64,000 nucleotides of DNA from an uncultured Paracoccaceae bacterium. GTDB taxonomy: Bacteria > Pseudomonadota > Alphaproteobacteria > Rhodobacterales > Rhodobacteraceae. The translations under genes and the position numbers were made by a program. Location: the NCBI GenBank assembly GCA_947489445.1, contig CANLDN010000002.1:255501-319500 (forward strand), written 5' to 3'. The stretch's first letter is position 1. Each line of letters opens with the position of its first letter. Below, piece by piece: positions 50,475-60,421 of the stretch. A model generated the notes under the pieces. That model was not told the DNA's origin, did no database searches, and saw only the letters and a list, made by a program, of their open reading frames with translations.

Positions 50475-51002
50475 GCTGGCTTCTCCTGTTTCGCGGGTAG
50501 GTTAGCAATGAAAGCCGCCACCTGCGAGCGGGTTTGCAGGTGGTGGACGGTGAGGTGGGGAAACTCACGGATCAGTCGCTGCATGCGGTCGCGTTTGGTG
50601 TTGCGCGTGGTCCAGATCCACCACCAGAATTCCAGCGTTTGGTGGCCAAAGGTTTCGGGGCAGCCCTCGGCCATGTCGGGCCGGACCTTTCCGAGGTCGC
50701 GTAAAGTCCGCCAAAACACCCGGAAGAAGCGCAACGATATCGGTAAGTCGAGCCAGATGAATGTATCGGATCGCGCCGCGCGCGCGTCATAGGTACTGGA
50801 ATGGCCGCCCTCAAAGACCCAGGCGTCTATCGCGATGATCGTCATGACCAGCGGTGTCTTTTCTGCCCTGTCCCGTTCCACCCAACCCGGTGTCCAATGG
50901 ATGTGATCCATGTGGTAGGCAGGCAGCCCTAAGCGCTCGCCCATGATCCGGGCGAGCGTGCTTTTACCGGCCCGGCCCGCCACAGATCATGACGCGTTGC
51001 AT
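50471..51002 (-). pseudogene. P-loop kinase-like (FlaR/adenylate-kinase-like) gene with frameshift in Walker A
   Basis: From the ATG at 51002 the frame reads MQRVMICGGPG and then stops; the frame restarts as GKSTLARIMGERLGLPAYHMDHIHWTPGW to the end at 50471. The P-loop GGPGxGKST is thus split: a codon's worth of bases is incomplete at about 50973-50980. The rest matches topology-modulation/AAA-type small kinases (DRDRMQRLIREFP, LDLPISLRFFRVFWRTL). A sequencing error in a GC-rich run is the main alternative; translation from a GTG at 50983 would lack half the P-loop. Confidence 0.65.
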
Positions 51003-51034
51003 GGTGGATGGAAGGCTGTGGCGGAGGTCCTGGA

Positions 51035-51826
51035 TCACGTTCGGGACTGCGTTTCGATCCCATCGGCGTAGCCGCAAAATTGCGTGTGTTGCAGGGTAAC
51101 ATTGCCGTTTTCAATGTAGAGGACGCCATAATGCGGAGCCTCGTGGGCGGGAACGAAACTGTCCCAATCCCATGCCGGTTTTGGTGCCGGGGCCTGAAAG
51201 GACAGCGCGCCAAGGGTGGCAAAGGGGAGGCCTTGGATCGTTCCGCATGTGGGCCGGTGAACGTGCCCGATGAACAGGTGTTGGACGTTGCCATGGTTGC
51301 GGATGAGGTCAAGGAACGTGTTGCCGTCTTGCAGTTTGATGCTGTCTTGCGGTGGCAGATGCAGGTCCATCGGTGGGTGGTGCATGAAGATGTAGGTGGG
51401 TTTGTCGTCCAAAGCGTCTTTTAGCCATGCCTGTCTGGCTTCGCAGAACTGGCCTGCATGCGACCCGATCATATGGGTATCGAGGCAAAGGAACCGGCCG
51501 TCATCCGTTTCGATTGCATATTGGATAAAGTCATCCATCATGTCCTTGGGCAAATGCAGATGCGCCCGAAACCCGACCCGGTCATCATTGTTGCCGACCA
51601 TTGGGTAAACCGGAATTTTGGACTGTGCGAGGTAGTTCGCAAGTAGCGTATAGTTCCCCTCAATATCGTCGCCCACAAGATCCCCGGACAGCACCATGAA
51701 ATCTGCATCCGAGTAATGCGCGTTCATGTGGTCGGTCGCCGCCTTGAGCCGCGTGCGCGGGTTCAGGTCGCCGATCAGCCCGTCATTCTGAAAATGCGGG
51801 TCCGTCATCCAGATGATCTTGGTCAT
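51035..51826 (-). CDS. Metallophosphoesterase (CpdA-like cyclic-nucleotide phosphodiesterase)
   Basis: 263 residues. Calcineurin-type metal motifs in order: TDPHFQ (D9, H11), SGDLVGDD (about D49), GNNDDR, MHHPP and GHVHRP. That is the full set for a dinuclear phosphoesterase; the class closest in layout is CpdA/PDE that hydrolyses 3',5'-cAMP, though nucleoside or phosphate monoester hydrolysis is also possible. It lies 32 bp before the frameshifted kinase gene on the same strand. Confidence 0.85.
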   Translation of the reverse strand: MTKIIWMTDPHFQNDGLIGDLNPRTRLKAATDHMNAHYSDADFMVLSGDLVGDDIEGNYTLLANYLAQSKIPVYPMVGNNDDRVGFRAHLHLPKDMMDDFIQYAIETDDGRFLCLDTHMIGSHAGQFCEARQAWLKDALDDKPTYIFMHHPPMDLHLPPQDSIKLQDGNTFLDLIRNHGNVQHLFIGHVHRPTCGTIQGLPFATLGALSFQAPAPKPAWDWDSFVPAHEAPHYGVLYIENGNVTLQHTQFCGYADGIETQSRT

Positions 51827-51852
51827 GGAGGTAGGTTAACCAAAACGTTTCA

Positions 51853-52431
51853 TCAGTCTACTTTGAAAAACGCGATTTCCGACAATGCCGTGGGGCGCGT
51901 GACACAACGGTTCACGCCGTCCGCACCAAAGCGGAGCCGCTGCCCCTCTTGATCGACGGCAACCAGATCAAGATCAATGCAGTCAGTGACAGAAAAAGGC
52001 GGGCCCGACACGCAGTCGGTCACATTCACGGCCGTTCCGATGATCAAGTCGCAATCGCCCATACCGACCGCGGCCATCAGGTCTGGCACATCCATGAATA
52101 TCGTCACCGTCGAACTGTCATTGACCAATTCAATATCAAGCGCGTTGTCGACGACGCGTGATTTGCCAACCACGTCGTATGGCCCGGTCGAAGCATAGGT
52201 AAAGATCGGCATCTGCCCATCGGGGTCGGCAAAAACCTCGGCCCTGATGGTTTCATGGTTATCGGTGAACACCACCGTTTGACTCAGATACGCCGATTGG
52301 GAACCGTCCGGTGCCTGTTGTTCGGCAAGCGGTGTTTGCCATGTGCCAAGCAGGTCGCTTGGCATCGTTTCGGCCAGGGCTGTGCTGCTTGCGGCGGTAA
52401 GGGCGAGCAGGCTGAAGGTTGTCAGTTTCAC
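51853..52431 (-). CDS. Secreted hypothetical protein with APCDD1-like features
   Basis: 192 residues with a signal peptide (LLALTAASSTALAE). The mature start LLGTWQTPL and the EVFADPDGQMPIFTYASTGPYDVVGKSRVVDNALDIELV region resemble the beta-rich APCDD1 domain, with paired Cys near 128/139/147. Divergent from the TetR gene across a palindromic operator, so it is probably its target. Confidence 0.65.
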   Translation of the reverse strand: MKLTTFSLLALTAASSTALAETMPSDLLGTWQTPLAEQQAPDGSQSAYLSQTVVFTDNHETIRAEVFADPDGQMPIFTYASTGPYDVVGKSRVVDNALDIELVNDSSTVTIFMDVPDLMAAVGMGDCDLIIGTAVNVTDCVSGPPFSVTDCIDLDLVAVDQEGQRLRFGADGVNRCVTRPTALSEIAFFKVD

Positions 52432-52451
52432 GTTTGATCTCCTTAACTTTA

Positions 52452-52489
52452 CATTGACAAGATTGAGAAGGCGATCAAACTTGTCAATG
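52452..52489. promoter_or_regulatory. Palindromic TetR operator overlapping a promoter
   Basis: CATTGACAAG (52452-52461) and CTTGTCAATG (52480-52489) are perfect 10-bp inverted arms with an 18-bp spacer, between the divergent secreted protein and TetR genes. TTGACA within the left arm can serve as a -35 for the TetR gene. Confidence 0.65.
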
Positions 52490-52514
52490 CAAAGTTCTGC
52501 GGTATGATCAGTCT

Positions 52515-53135
52515 ATGGAAGATTCCCGCCGACACGTCACTAACACCCCCTACCATCATGGCAATCTACGAACCGTCCTTATCCGGGTCGGACGCGAGAT
52601 GCTGGAAACGAATGGTCTGATGGGTTTTTCGCTGCGCGCCTTGGCCCGTCAGGCGAACGTATCCCACGCAGCCCCGGTACATCATTTCAAATCAGTGGCG
52701 TCGCTTTTGGCGAGTTGCAAGGCGGATGGATTCTACGAATTGGCAAGCGCCTTGGAGCAGGCAAGGGATGCTGCCGCGACCGGACCCAACGAGACGCTTT
52801 GCACCATGTCGACCGCGTATCTTGATTTTGCGACCGCAAATCCGGTTCTGCTGCGTCTTATGTTTGACAAGGATTCCGCGCCAAGTAATCATCCCCATCT
52901 GAAAGGCCAGTCGCATCGTGCCTATACCATTCTGGAAGATGCCGTGCGTGCGACCATGCCGGAAACCGGCACCGATTTGGCAGCGTTCGATCTGCGCGTG
53001 AACGCGGTGTGGAGCCTGATTCACGGGTTCAGTATCCTACATAACGAGGAGCAACTCTGCCGTCGATCAGCGGACCCTGCGCCGACTTCGCAAATGTTGG
53101 CGTCATCGTTGATGATCTTGCTTCAAGCGAACTAG
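52515..53135 (+). CDS. TetR/AcrR-family repressor
   Basis: 206 residues. HTH at about residues 24-50 (GFSLRALARQANVSHAAPVHHFKSVASLL) preceded by YHHGNLRTVLIRVGREMLETNG, and a WHG-type ligand-binding C-terminus (LRVNAVWSLIHGFSIL). The upstream perfect palindrome suggests it represses itself and the secreted protein. Ligand unknown. Confidence 0.9.
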   Translation: MEDSRRHVTNTPYHHGNLRTVLIRVGREMLETNGLMGFSLRALARQANVSHAAPVHHFKSVASLLASCKADGFYELASALEQARDAAATGPNETLCTMSTAYLDFATANPVLLRLMFDKDSAPSNHPHLKGQSHRAYTILEDAVRATMPETGTDLAAFDLRVNAVWSLIHGFSILHNEEQLCRRSADPAPTSQMLASSLMILLQAN

Positions 53136-53218
53136 CTGCATTTCCGGTCAGTCAGTCCTTGACGCCTGCCGTCCCATGACGTAACTCGCGCGCCTTTCAC
53201 ATATGACAGGAGGCAAGA

Positions 53219-54466
53219 ATGACGATTTTGGGTATCGACTTTGGGACCTCCAATACTGCGGCAGGAGTGATGGTTTCGGGGCGTCCACATCTGATCGAGG
53301 TGGAGCCGGGGCGCAAGACGCTGCCGACATCCGTGTTCTTTGACTATGACCGCAAGGTGACGACCTATGGGGCGGTGGCGAATGCCGCCCTGATTGATGG
53401 CCGCGAGGGGCGGTTCATGCGGGCGCTGAAATCGGTGCTGGGCACGCCGCTGATGCGCGAAAAGCGGCAGATCGCGTATGAGCGGCTGACCTTGATCGAG
53501 GTTGTCGCCCGGTTCCTGCGCATGCTGCGCGAAAGGGCCGAGGCGGAGACGGGGGAGAGTTATGATGTCGCCTTGTCGGGCAGGCCCGTGCGGTTTCATT
53601 CGACGGATGATGCGCGCAATGCGCAGGCCGAGGTGGATTTGCGTGAGGCCTATATGGTCGCGGGCTATCGCGATGTTTCGTTCATGTACGAGCCGGAGGC
53701 CGCCGCCTTGGCGAGCGGGCCATTGGACAAGGGCGCGCTGGGCCTAATTGTCGATATCGGCGGGGGCACGTCGGACTTTTCGGTCTTTGAACGCGATGGC
53801 GATGTGACCCGGATCATCGCCAGCCACGGGGTGCGCGTGGGTGGGACGGATTTTGACCGTGCGATCAGTATCGCTGACGTGATGCCGCTTTTCGGGCGTG
53901 GGGCCGAGATACGCAATGCGCTTGGCGAAGGCCGCCATGTGGCGCCGAACGCGATCTATAATGATCTGGCAACGTGGGCGAAAATCCCGTTTCTGTACAC
54001 CGGAGAGAACCGGAGAATGGCCGCGGATTTTGCCAAGCTGGGGGTGGAACCTGCATTGTTCGCACGGCTGAAAACCGTGCTGGAGATGGAACTGGGCCAT
54101 GACATCGCCTTTGCCGTCGAGGCGGGGAAGATCGCGCTGAACAGACCCGATATGAAGACCGCAGAGATCGATCTGGAGCTTATCGAAAAGGGGTTGCGGG
54201 CTGATCTGACGCAGGATGCCATGGATACGGTGCTGGCGGATCATGCGACAGCCATCCGGGCCTGCGCCGCAGAGACGCTGGCCATGGCCAACATCGCCCC
54301 TGACCGGATCGGCAAGATTGTCTTTGTCGGTGGGTCGAGCCTGATGCAGGTGGTCGAGGATGCGATGGTGGGCATGTTCCCGAATGCCGCGCTGGAACGG
54401 GCAGAGGCGTTTACGGCCGTCGCAGACGGGCTGGCGATTGCGGCCGCGCGTGACTTGCCCCTTTGA
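53219..54466 (+). CDS. Hsp70-family protein (YegD-like)
   Basis: 415 residues, the ATPase domain of an Hsp70/actin fold with no substrate-binding domain. Phosphate loops [13 protein letters not shown] and [13 protein letters not shown], the [10 protein letters not shown] connecting region, and a C-terminal adenosine motif [15 protein letters not shown] are visible. YegD proteins are single-copy in many proteobacteria and of unclear function. Overlaps the TrhO open frame at its end. Confidence 0.9.
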   Translation: MTILGIDFGTSNTAAGVMVSGRPHLIEVEPGRKTLPTSVFFDYDRKVTTYGAVANAALIDGREGRFMRALKSVLGTPLMREKRQIAYERLTLIEVVARFLRMLRERAEAETGESYDVALSGRPVRFHSTDDARNAQAEVDLREAYMVAGYRDVSFMYEPEAAALASGPLDKGALGLIVDIGGGTSDFSVFERDGDVTRIIASHGVRVGGTDFDRAISIADVMPLFGRGAEIRNALGEGRHVAPNAIYNDLATWAKIPFLYTGENRRMAADFAKLGVEPALFARLKTVLEMELGHDIAFAVEAGKIALNRPDMKTAEIDLELIEKGLRADLTQDAMDTVLADHATAIRACAAETLAMANIAPDRIGKIVFVGGSSLMQVVEDAMVGMFPNAALERAEAFTAVADGLAIAAARDLPL

Positions 54467-54489
54467 TCGCAGGGGATTATCTGACCCGC

Positions 54490-55395
54490 ATGTATACTGT
54501 TGCCGCCCTTTATCACTTTTCCCGGTTTGACGACCCTGCTGACCTGCGCGGGCCGCTTCTGGACCTGTGCAAGGCGCAGGGGATCAGTGGCACGCTGCTG
54601 CTGGCGCAGGAAGGGATCAACGGCACGATCGCGGGAACCTGTGCCGGGATCGATGCGGTGATCGCCCATATCCGCGCCCTGCCCGGTTGTGCCGATCTGG
54701 AGTGGAAGGAAAGCACCGCGACCACCCCGCCGTTCCACCGCATGAAGGTGCGGTTGAAGAAGGAAATCGTGACCATGGGCCAGCCGGATGTGGACCCGGT
54801 GGCCCGGGTCGGCAACTATGTCAACGCCGCCGACTGGAACGATCTGATCAGTGCGCCGGACGTGGCCGTGATCGATACGCGCAATGATTACGAGGTGGCG
54901 ATTGGCACCTTTGAAGGGGCTGTTGACCCGCAGACCGGGAGCTTTGGTGAGTTTCCGGCCTGGTGGGAGGCCAACAAGCATCGGTTTCACAACAAGCGGA
55001 TCGCGATGTTCTGCACCGGTGGCATTCGGTGCGAGAAATCAACGAATTACCTGATGGGTCAGGGGGTTGAGGATGTGTATCACCTGAAAGGGGGCATCCT
55101 GAAATACCTCGAAGAGGTTCCGCAGGAAGAGAGCAAATGGGACGGTGAATGCTTTGTCTTTGATGCAAGGGTGAGCGTTGGGCACGGGTTGGAGGAAGGG
55201 CCACATATCCTGTGCCACGCCTGCCGCCGGCCTTTGGTGCCTGAAGACCGGAACCGGCCCGAGTACGAAGATGGCGTGGCGTGCCATCAATGTGTGGACG
55301 AGACCACGGATGCCGATAAGGGCCGGTTTCGTGAGCGGCAAAAGCAGATCGCTTTGGCGAAGAAACGCGGAACGCATCATATCGGCGGGCTGTGA
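54490..55395 (+). CDS. trhO: tRNA uridine(34) hydroxylase TrhO (rhodanese-like)
   Basis: 301 residues from the ATG at 54490, 24 bp after the Hsp70 stop. N-terminal domain ([16 protein letters not shown]), a rhodanese domain with catalytic Cys in [16 protein letters not shown], and a C-terminal Cys-rich region (CHACRRPL...CHQC). The family makes ho5U34 in tRNA using prephenate-independent O2 chemistry. Confidence 0.92.
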   Translation: MYTVAALYHFSRFDDPADLRGPLLDLCKAQGISGTLLLAQEGINGTIAGTCAGIDAVIAHIRALPGCADLEWKESTATTPPFHRMKVRLKKEIVTMGQPDVDPVARVGNYVNAADWNDLISAPDVAVIDTRNDYEVAIGTFEGAVDPQTGSFGEFPAWWEANKHRFHNKRIAMFCTGGIRCEKSTNYLMGQGVEDVYHLKGGILKYLEEVPQEESKWDGECFVFDARVSVGHGLEEGPHILCHACRRPLVPEDRNRPEYEDGVACHQCVDETTDADKGRFRERQKQIALAKKRGTHHIGGL

Positions 55396-55398
55396 CCG

Positions 55399-55812
55399 GT
55401 GATGGACAAGCAAGCTGCAATTGGCATTATCGTCAACGACAGGAAAGTATTGCTAGGAAAACGAACGGCCTACAAACCGGACTACGCCCATTGTTGGGAC
55501 TATATTGGCGGTCGCATTGAGCAAGGCGAAACGCCAGTGCAGACACTAGCGCGCGAGATGCGCGAAGAGTTGGGGATAAGCCCAAAACATATGATATTTG
55601 TTGATCAGTATGTTGATCATTCGCTCAACGCCGATAGTCCGCCCCTTTATCACTTCTATGTCGTGACCGCTTGGGATGGCGGTGTGCCAAGAGTTGCCAA
55701 CCATGAACATTCAGAGATCGGTTGGTTTGATCTCAAAGAGATGCGTGTTCTAAGAAACTTAGCCGACCGCGCCTACATCGATCTTGCTGATCGCGCGCTG
55801 GCCATTTCGTGA
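55399..55812 (+). CDS. NUDIX hydrolase
   Basis: 137 residues. The NUDIX box GGRIEQGETPVQTLAREMREELGI (positions about 38-61; conserved G, E, RE.xEE) is complete. Resembles 8-oxo-dGTP/NTP pyrophosphohydrolases in length and in the WDYIGGRI start. Begins 3 bp after the TrhO stop, so it is likely in the same operon. Substrate not identifiable. Confidence 0.9.
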   Translation: MMDKQAAIGIIVNDRKVLLGKRTAYKPDYAHCWDYIGGRIEQGETPVQTLAREMREELGISPKHMIFVDQYVDHSLNADSPPLYHFYVVTAWDGGVPRVANHEHSEIGWFDLKEMRVLRNLADRAYIDLADRALAIS

Positions 55813-56102
55813 GTGACCAGAGTGACATGAAAATCCTGTCTTTTCCGCACGGATAGCGATCGAGGTCGGTAGTCTGCGTCATCAAGGTGCGATGATCGAG
55901 ATAAGGATCATTACAGGGCCGCAAACTACTGATTGAATGACCAGCAACTGCGAGACTCTGTCAAACAACTGAAGTCACACTTTGTGACCATTTTAAGCAG
56001 CATTTCTTTCCCGGGCTCGATTCCGTTTCATTTGAAAACATTCATTTAACCTAAACAGGGCTACAAACGCATTATGTTTTCTATGACTTAAGGAGAGTAG
56101 CA

Positions 56103-56609
56103 ATGCCTGTGAGACTTGGTTTAGCGGTAATGATCACGTGCCTTTGGGCAGCAAGCGTAGCAGCCGACAACTTCCGGCCCATCAACCTCGAACCCATTGC
56201 ACATGCTGATGCCGAACTGGCCATTATGGGTGCAGACGGTGCGGAGCTTCGCCTGTCACCGACCGATTTGGAGGCGATGGATACTTATCGGTTGCGAACA
56301 ACAACGCCTTGGCGCGAACAGCCCGCCGACTTTGATGGTGTTCTACTGACTGACGTGCTGCAAAACAGCGGCCTGCTTGAGGTCGATCAGATACGGGTGA
56401 TAGCCGAAAACGACTTTGCCACCGTAATTCCCAGGGCCTTGTGGGAAGAAGTACCGATTTTAGTGGCGACCCGTGTGAATGATCGTGCGCACAGTCGGCG
56501 TGAGCGTGGGCCAATTCAGTTTGTTATGGCAATGGATGACTACCGATCATCCTCGCTTGCTGCAGAGTCGCATCTTGTCTGGATGGCTGCTCGAATCGAA
56601 GTCGAGTAG
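56103..56609 (+). CDS. Periplasmic SUOX-fold protein without a cofactor cysteine
   Basis: 168 residues with a signal peptide (MITCLWAASVAAD) and an AGGAG ribosome site before the ATG. The mature part follows the molybdopterin-binding SUOX core (FDGVLLTDVLQNSG, IRVIAENDFATVIPRALWEEVPILVATRVNDR...RGPIQFVMAMDD) but has no Cys to bind molybdenum. The GGDEF-EAL gene starts 8 bp after it. Probable signal- or ligand-sensing partner of that protein. Confidence 0.8.
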   Translation: MPVRLGLAVMITCLWAASVAADNFRPINLEPIAHADAELAIMGADGAELRLSPTDLEAMDTYRLRTTTPWREQPADFDGVLLTDVLQNSGLLEVDQIRVIAENDFATVIPRALWEEVPILVATRVNDRAHSRRERGPIQFVMAMDDYRSSSLAAESHLVWMAARIEVE

Positions 56610-56617
56610 GTCATCTG

Positions 56618-58639
56618 GTGGACCAATATCCACCAAATTTAGGTCTTGTGGACCGGATGAGTGCGGCGCTCTTGGGCCGTCGCGTCGCTGCTGCCTGCGT
56701 GACGGTCATTTTGACTATATGTTTTGTTGCAGGCAGTTATGTTCAGGCGACGGTCAACCAACTCAATGATACGCATCAGGCGTTTAATGACCGGCAGCTT
56801 CGAAATGGGTATGTCGCGATGAGCGATGTGCAGCGTCTTGTTTTGATTATGCAGGATGCATTTGGCAAAGGAGAGATGACGCCGAACGCTGTTGATGAGT
56901 TTCGATCTGCCGCGGATTTTTTGTTTGTTAGGACCGATACGTTTCGACGGACACTAAGGAACGGCGTCTATATGGAATCTGCAGATAATGCAGTCGCGCA
57001 GCTTCAGCGCGTACAAGATTTAGTTGATCATGCGCTCGCAACAAACTTTGATGGACTGCCCACGCTTTCTCAGAGACTAACGGTTTTGTCACAAAACGCA
57101 CGACAGGCGCTAGTGACCTATTTGGATGATATGAGTCGTCAACAGGACCGCATTTTGATCAGACAAGCAATTGCGGTACAGAATCAACGTATTGTCATCT
57201 GGACGACGCTAGCGGGCCTTTCTGTGCTAGGAATTGTTGCAATATTTCTTCTTCGCCGCGAAGTCCGAGCCAAGCAGGCACGGCAAGTCGCTGAGGAACG
57301 TGTCAGGCATCTTGCGTTTTTTGATCCGCTCACTGGTTTACCAAATCGTGTGCATTTCCAAGATCGTCTGGGCACATTGCTGGAAAAGCAAACCAGCGTC
57401 GCCTTGCTATTGATTGACCTAGACGGTTTCAAGTCGATTAACGATACGAACGGTCATGCCGCAGGTGACGCAATACTCGAACATGTATCTGACATGCTGC
57501 GTCTTACTTCGGATAAATATGATGGCTTCGCCTCACGCCTTGGAGGAGACGAATTCTCAGTTTTTGTGCAGACTGATGACTTGACCCTTCTAAAGTGTAT
57601 TTGTGCAGAGGCTATTGACCGTATCAGTCAACCAATCGTCTTTGAGGGTGAAAAGTTGCAAGTAGAAGCCAGCATTGGTTTGGCGATGAATACACAGATA
57701 AGCACACAGATGGATATGAACGTCGACAGTTTGTCACGGGTAGCAGATTTTGCGCTCTATGCATCCAAGTCAAATGGTAAGAGGCAGTTCACGGTCTATG
57801 ACGAGGCGCTGGAACAGCAGTTCCTAAAACGACGCGCAATGGTTGAGGAGCTACCACGGGCCATTGCGGATGGTAGTATGGAATTCTTTCTACAGCCGAA
57901 AGTGGACCTGGCAACCGAACAAACCTATGGCTTCGAGGCGCTCGCGCGGTGGCGCCGTAATGACCTAATTGTCCCTCCACATGATTTTATCGCAACGGCC
58001 GAGGAAAGTGGATTGATCACTGATATTGATTATTGCGTACTACGAAATGCCACAAAGGCAATAGCTGACTTCAACTTTATCAACAATACCAATTTTTCAA
58101 TAAGCATTAATTTTTCTACTATTCATTTTAACTCCCGTAAGTTGATTGATGTGGTGGAAGAAGCATTAAACTCATCGGGCCTGGCACCTGAATTGCTTAT
58201 TATTGAAATTACCGAAACCATCGAGATGCAGGATTGGGATCAAGCAAAGCATATTATTGCGGCGATCCATAAGCTTGGCGCGAAAATCTCCATTGACGAT
58301 TTTGGCGCTGGCTTCTCTTCACTAGCATATTTACGCACGACAGTTGCAAATGAAATTAAGATCGACCGCTCCTTGATTGAAGACATCGAAACTTCTGATA
58401 TCTCGCGTTTTCTGCTCGATGCTGTCTTGGATATTGCCCGAAACCTCGATCTTGAGGTAACGGTGGAGGGAATCGAAACGCGCATTCAGGCCGATATTGT
58501 GTCTAAAATGGGCGCTAATAACGCGCAAGGCTACTTATTTGGGAGACCGATGCCAAAGGAGGAGGCGCTTCAAAAAGCTATAAAGTATTCAGATCATGTC
58601 GTATCTCGAAATATGGCTCGCGGGATTCAAGTTTTATGA
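56618..58639 (+). CDS. Membrane-bound GGDEF-EAL protein
   Basis: 673 residues from a GTG start. Two membrane helices (about 19-40 and 190-212) frame a periplasmic helical sensor domain; then a GGDEF domain (RLGGDEFSVF) and an EAL domain with FEALARW, IEITETIE, DDFGAGFSSL, KIDRS and VEGIE, all typical of active phosphodiesterases. No RxxD I-site is evident. Together with the SUOX-fold gene it probably forms a periplasm-gated c-di-GMP switch. Confidence 0.9.
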   Translation: MDQYPPNLGLVDRMSAALLGRRVAAACVTVILTICFVAGSYVQATVNQLNDTHQAFNDRQLRNGYVAMSDVQRLVLIMQDAFGKGEMTPNAVDEFRSAADFLFVRTDTFRRTLRNGVYMESADNAVAQLQRVQDLVDHALATNFDGLPTLSQRLTVLSQNARQALVTYLDDMSRQQDRILIRQAIAVQNQRIVIWTTLAGLSVLGIVAIFLLRREVRAKQARQVAEERVRHLAFFDPLTGLPNRVHFQDRLGTLLEKQTSVALLLIDLDGFKSINDTNGHAAGDAILEHVSDMLRLTSDKYDGFASRLGGDEFSVFVQTDDLTLLKCICAEAIDRISQPIVFEGEKLQVEASIGLAMNTQISTQMDMNVDSLSRVADFALYASKSNGKRQFTVYDEALEQQFLKRRAMVEELPRAIADGSMEFFLQPKVDLATEQTYGFEALARWRRNDLIVPPHDFIATAEESGLITDIDYCVLRNATKAIADFNFINNTNFSISINFSTIHFNSRKLIDVVEEALNSSGLAPELLIIEITETIEMQDWDQAKHIIAAIHKLGAKISIDDFGAGFSSLAYLRTTVANEIKIDRSLIEDIETSDISRFLLDAVLDIARNLDLEVTVEGIETRIQADIVSKMGANNAQGYLFGRPMPKEEALQKAIKYSDHVVSRNMARGIQVL

Positions 58640-59281
58640 TGGTAATCAACCGTAAATATCTAAAAAAACACAAGTAAATAAAACAAGCGCATAAATCTCT
58701 TTTGAACCACGCCGAAATATATTATTGATTATTCAATACTACAAGCTCATTTCAATATTCTAATATCGAAAGCGGATGATTATTTGAATGGAGGTATAAG
58801 ACGATCTTTTGGTGCAACTCTAGCTGATTGATGGAACCAAGTAATTAGTAATGTTTCAATGTATGTCAAAAACACTACTGATATGAACTTTTTAGCTCGA
58901 TAAGTTAGTACTTCAGCGTGCTACGAAGGTGATTAAAATTAGTTCAAACCGATTAATGGAAATACGAAGCGGACAACCAACTCCGCTAAATTCGGTATAG
59001 ATCCTGAGCTCGAATCGCACGAAATCATTAATCCGGGTGGGATTGATCACAGATTGATGCAATGCGATAAGAGCTCGCGATCCGACAGGAAGCAGTACGA
59101 CCTGGACATCTCCAGCGCCACAGGCATTGGATTCAGCTACATACGGGTCTGTTTCCGGCGCCTTCGTCGCCTAACGCCCAACTTCTCCTCAGTATTAAGC
59201 CGATAGACTTCTTGTGGTCCATGATCATGCCTTTGCGTTCTGGCATCTCGCCGATCCAACGCGGACTTTCATGTGTAGCGG
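58640..59281. other. 642-bp AT-rich stretch without a recognisable gene
   Basis: Between the GGDEF-EAL gene and nagA. Many stops in all frames in the first 400 bp; the last 200 bp are richer in GC but give no family-like frame. It may hold decayed sequence. No terminator for either convergent gene was found. Confidence 0.5.
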
Positions 59282-60421
59282 CTATTCAGTGGCATCTTGC
59301 GGAACGATCCTGGCACAGGCATCCGCAAACGGGTGGGTCCGCGTCAGATCATCTGACAAGACCACCAGATCGCGCGTGCGTCGCCCGACCATTTGCGCCA
59401 GCCGGCTTTGCCCCATAACCTGTGCCGGTATTGTGACGGCCATGCGCAAGGCCTGACCAAGCGGAATGCCCACATGATGCACCAAACGCGCGATTCCTTC
59501 GGCTTGTGTCACATGTGCACCAGCCAGATTACCCTCTGCGTTGATCAAGCGCCCATTCGCAAGGTGAATTTTTTGGCCATAAAGGTCGAAATGATCCGGG
59601 CCGCCAACTGTGGCCATCGCGTCGGACACCAGAAACATCAGATCATCCGAGGGCCTTGCCCGAAGGGCGAGTCGGATCATGCGATCATCGACGTGATGCC
59701 CGTCGCAAATGATGCCGGCATGCACCCCGGAATTGATGATCGCGCCAACAGCGCCCGGGGCACGCCCGGTCATAGGTGACATAGCATTGAACAGATGGGT
59801 CGCGCAGGTGGCCCCCGCTGCAATCACCGCCTCGACATCTTCGGCGGGTGCATCCGTATGGCCAATCGATACCACCGCCCCCATATCGGCAAGGGCCGTG
59901 ATCCGATACAGTGACGCCGCTTCTGGTGCGAGGGTGATCATCACCGCCACCCCTTGGTGTCGCAGTTGTGCCACGACATCCATTGTGTGACTGTCAAAAT
60001 CGCGGATATTGGCGCAGTTATGGGTCCCGCGCCGCGCGACCGAGATATGCGGCCCCTCAATATGAAGCCCGATGATCCCCTCGTCATCTTTTGCCGCAAT
60101 TGCGGCCTCGGCGGCGCGGTCCAAAACCTCTGCCGTGTCCGTGATCACGGTTGGCATAATAGCGACGGTTCCAAACCGGCGATGTGCTGACGCGATGCTT
60201 GCCATACCTTCGCGCGTCGGTGTGGTGTTCAGCATGAACCCGCCACCGCCATTCACCTGCAAATCGACGAAGCCCGGTGTGACGCACCCGTTGATCTGCA
60301 GCGCCTCTTTCGGTGCTTTGTCCAGATCAACCATAATATCGTCCACGACACGCACGGCATGTCCGGAAAGAACGCGCTGACCATCGAACACGTGCTTGGG
60401 TGCGATCCAGATATCGGTCAT
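59282..60421 (-). CDS. nagA: N-acetylglucosamine-6-phosphate deacetylase (or GalNAc-6-P deacetylase)
   Basis: 379 residues. Metal and active-site motifs: HIEGPHIS, the HTDAPAED region, ATHLFNAMSPM, GIICDGHHVDD and the catalytic Asp in FLVSDAMATVG. It deacetylates amino-sugar 6-phosphate in the cytosol. Last gene of the amino-sugar operon; its start overlaps the gatZ stop by 4 bp. Confidence 0.92.
   Translation of the reverse strand: MTDIWIAPKHVFDGQRVLSGHAVRVVDDIMVDLDKAPKEALQINGCVTPGFVDLQVNGGGGFMLNTTPTREGMASIASAHRRFGTVAIMPTVITDTAEVLDRAAEAAIAAKDDEGIIGLHIEGPHISVARRGTHNCANIRDFDSHTMDVVAQLRHQGVAVMITLAPEAASLYRITALADMGAVVSIGHTDAPAEDVEAVIAAGATCATHLFNAMSPMTGRAPGAVGAIINSGVHAGIICDGHHVDDRMIRLALRARPSDDLMFLVSDAMATVGGPDHFDLYGQKIHLANGRLINAEGNLAGAHVTQAEGIARLVHHVGIPLGQALRMAVTIPAQVMGQSRLAQMVGRRTRDLVVLSDDLTRTHPFADACARIVPQDATE

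Noticed and set aside
55974..55988. GTCACA-CTT-TGTGAC palindrome upstream of the SUOX-fold gene
   Set aside because: The arms are in the opposite order to a CRP/FNR site (TGTGA...TCACA) and the position, over 110 bp before the gene, gives no support; kept only as a note.
58640..59281. Transposase remnant in the gene-free gap
   Set aside because: Translations of all frames show no DDE or other transposase motif, and no terminal repeats were seen.
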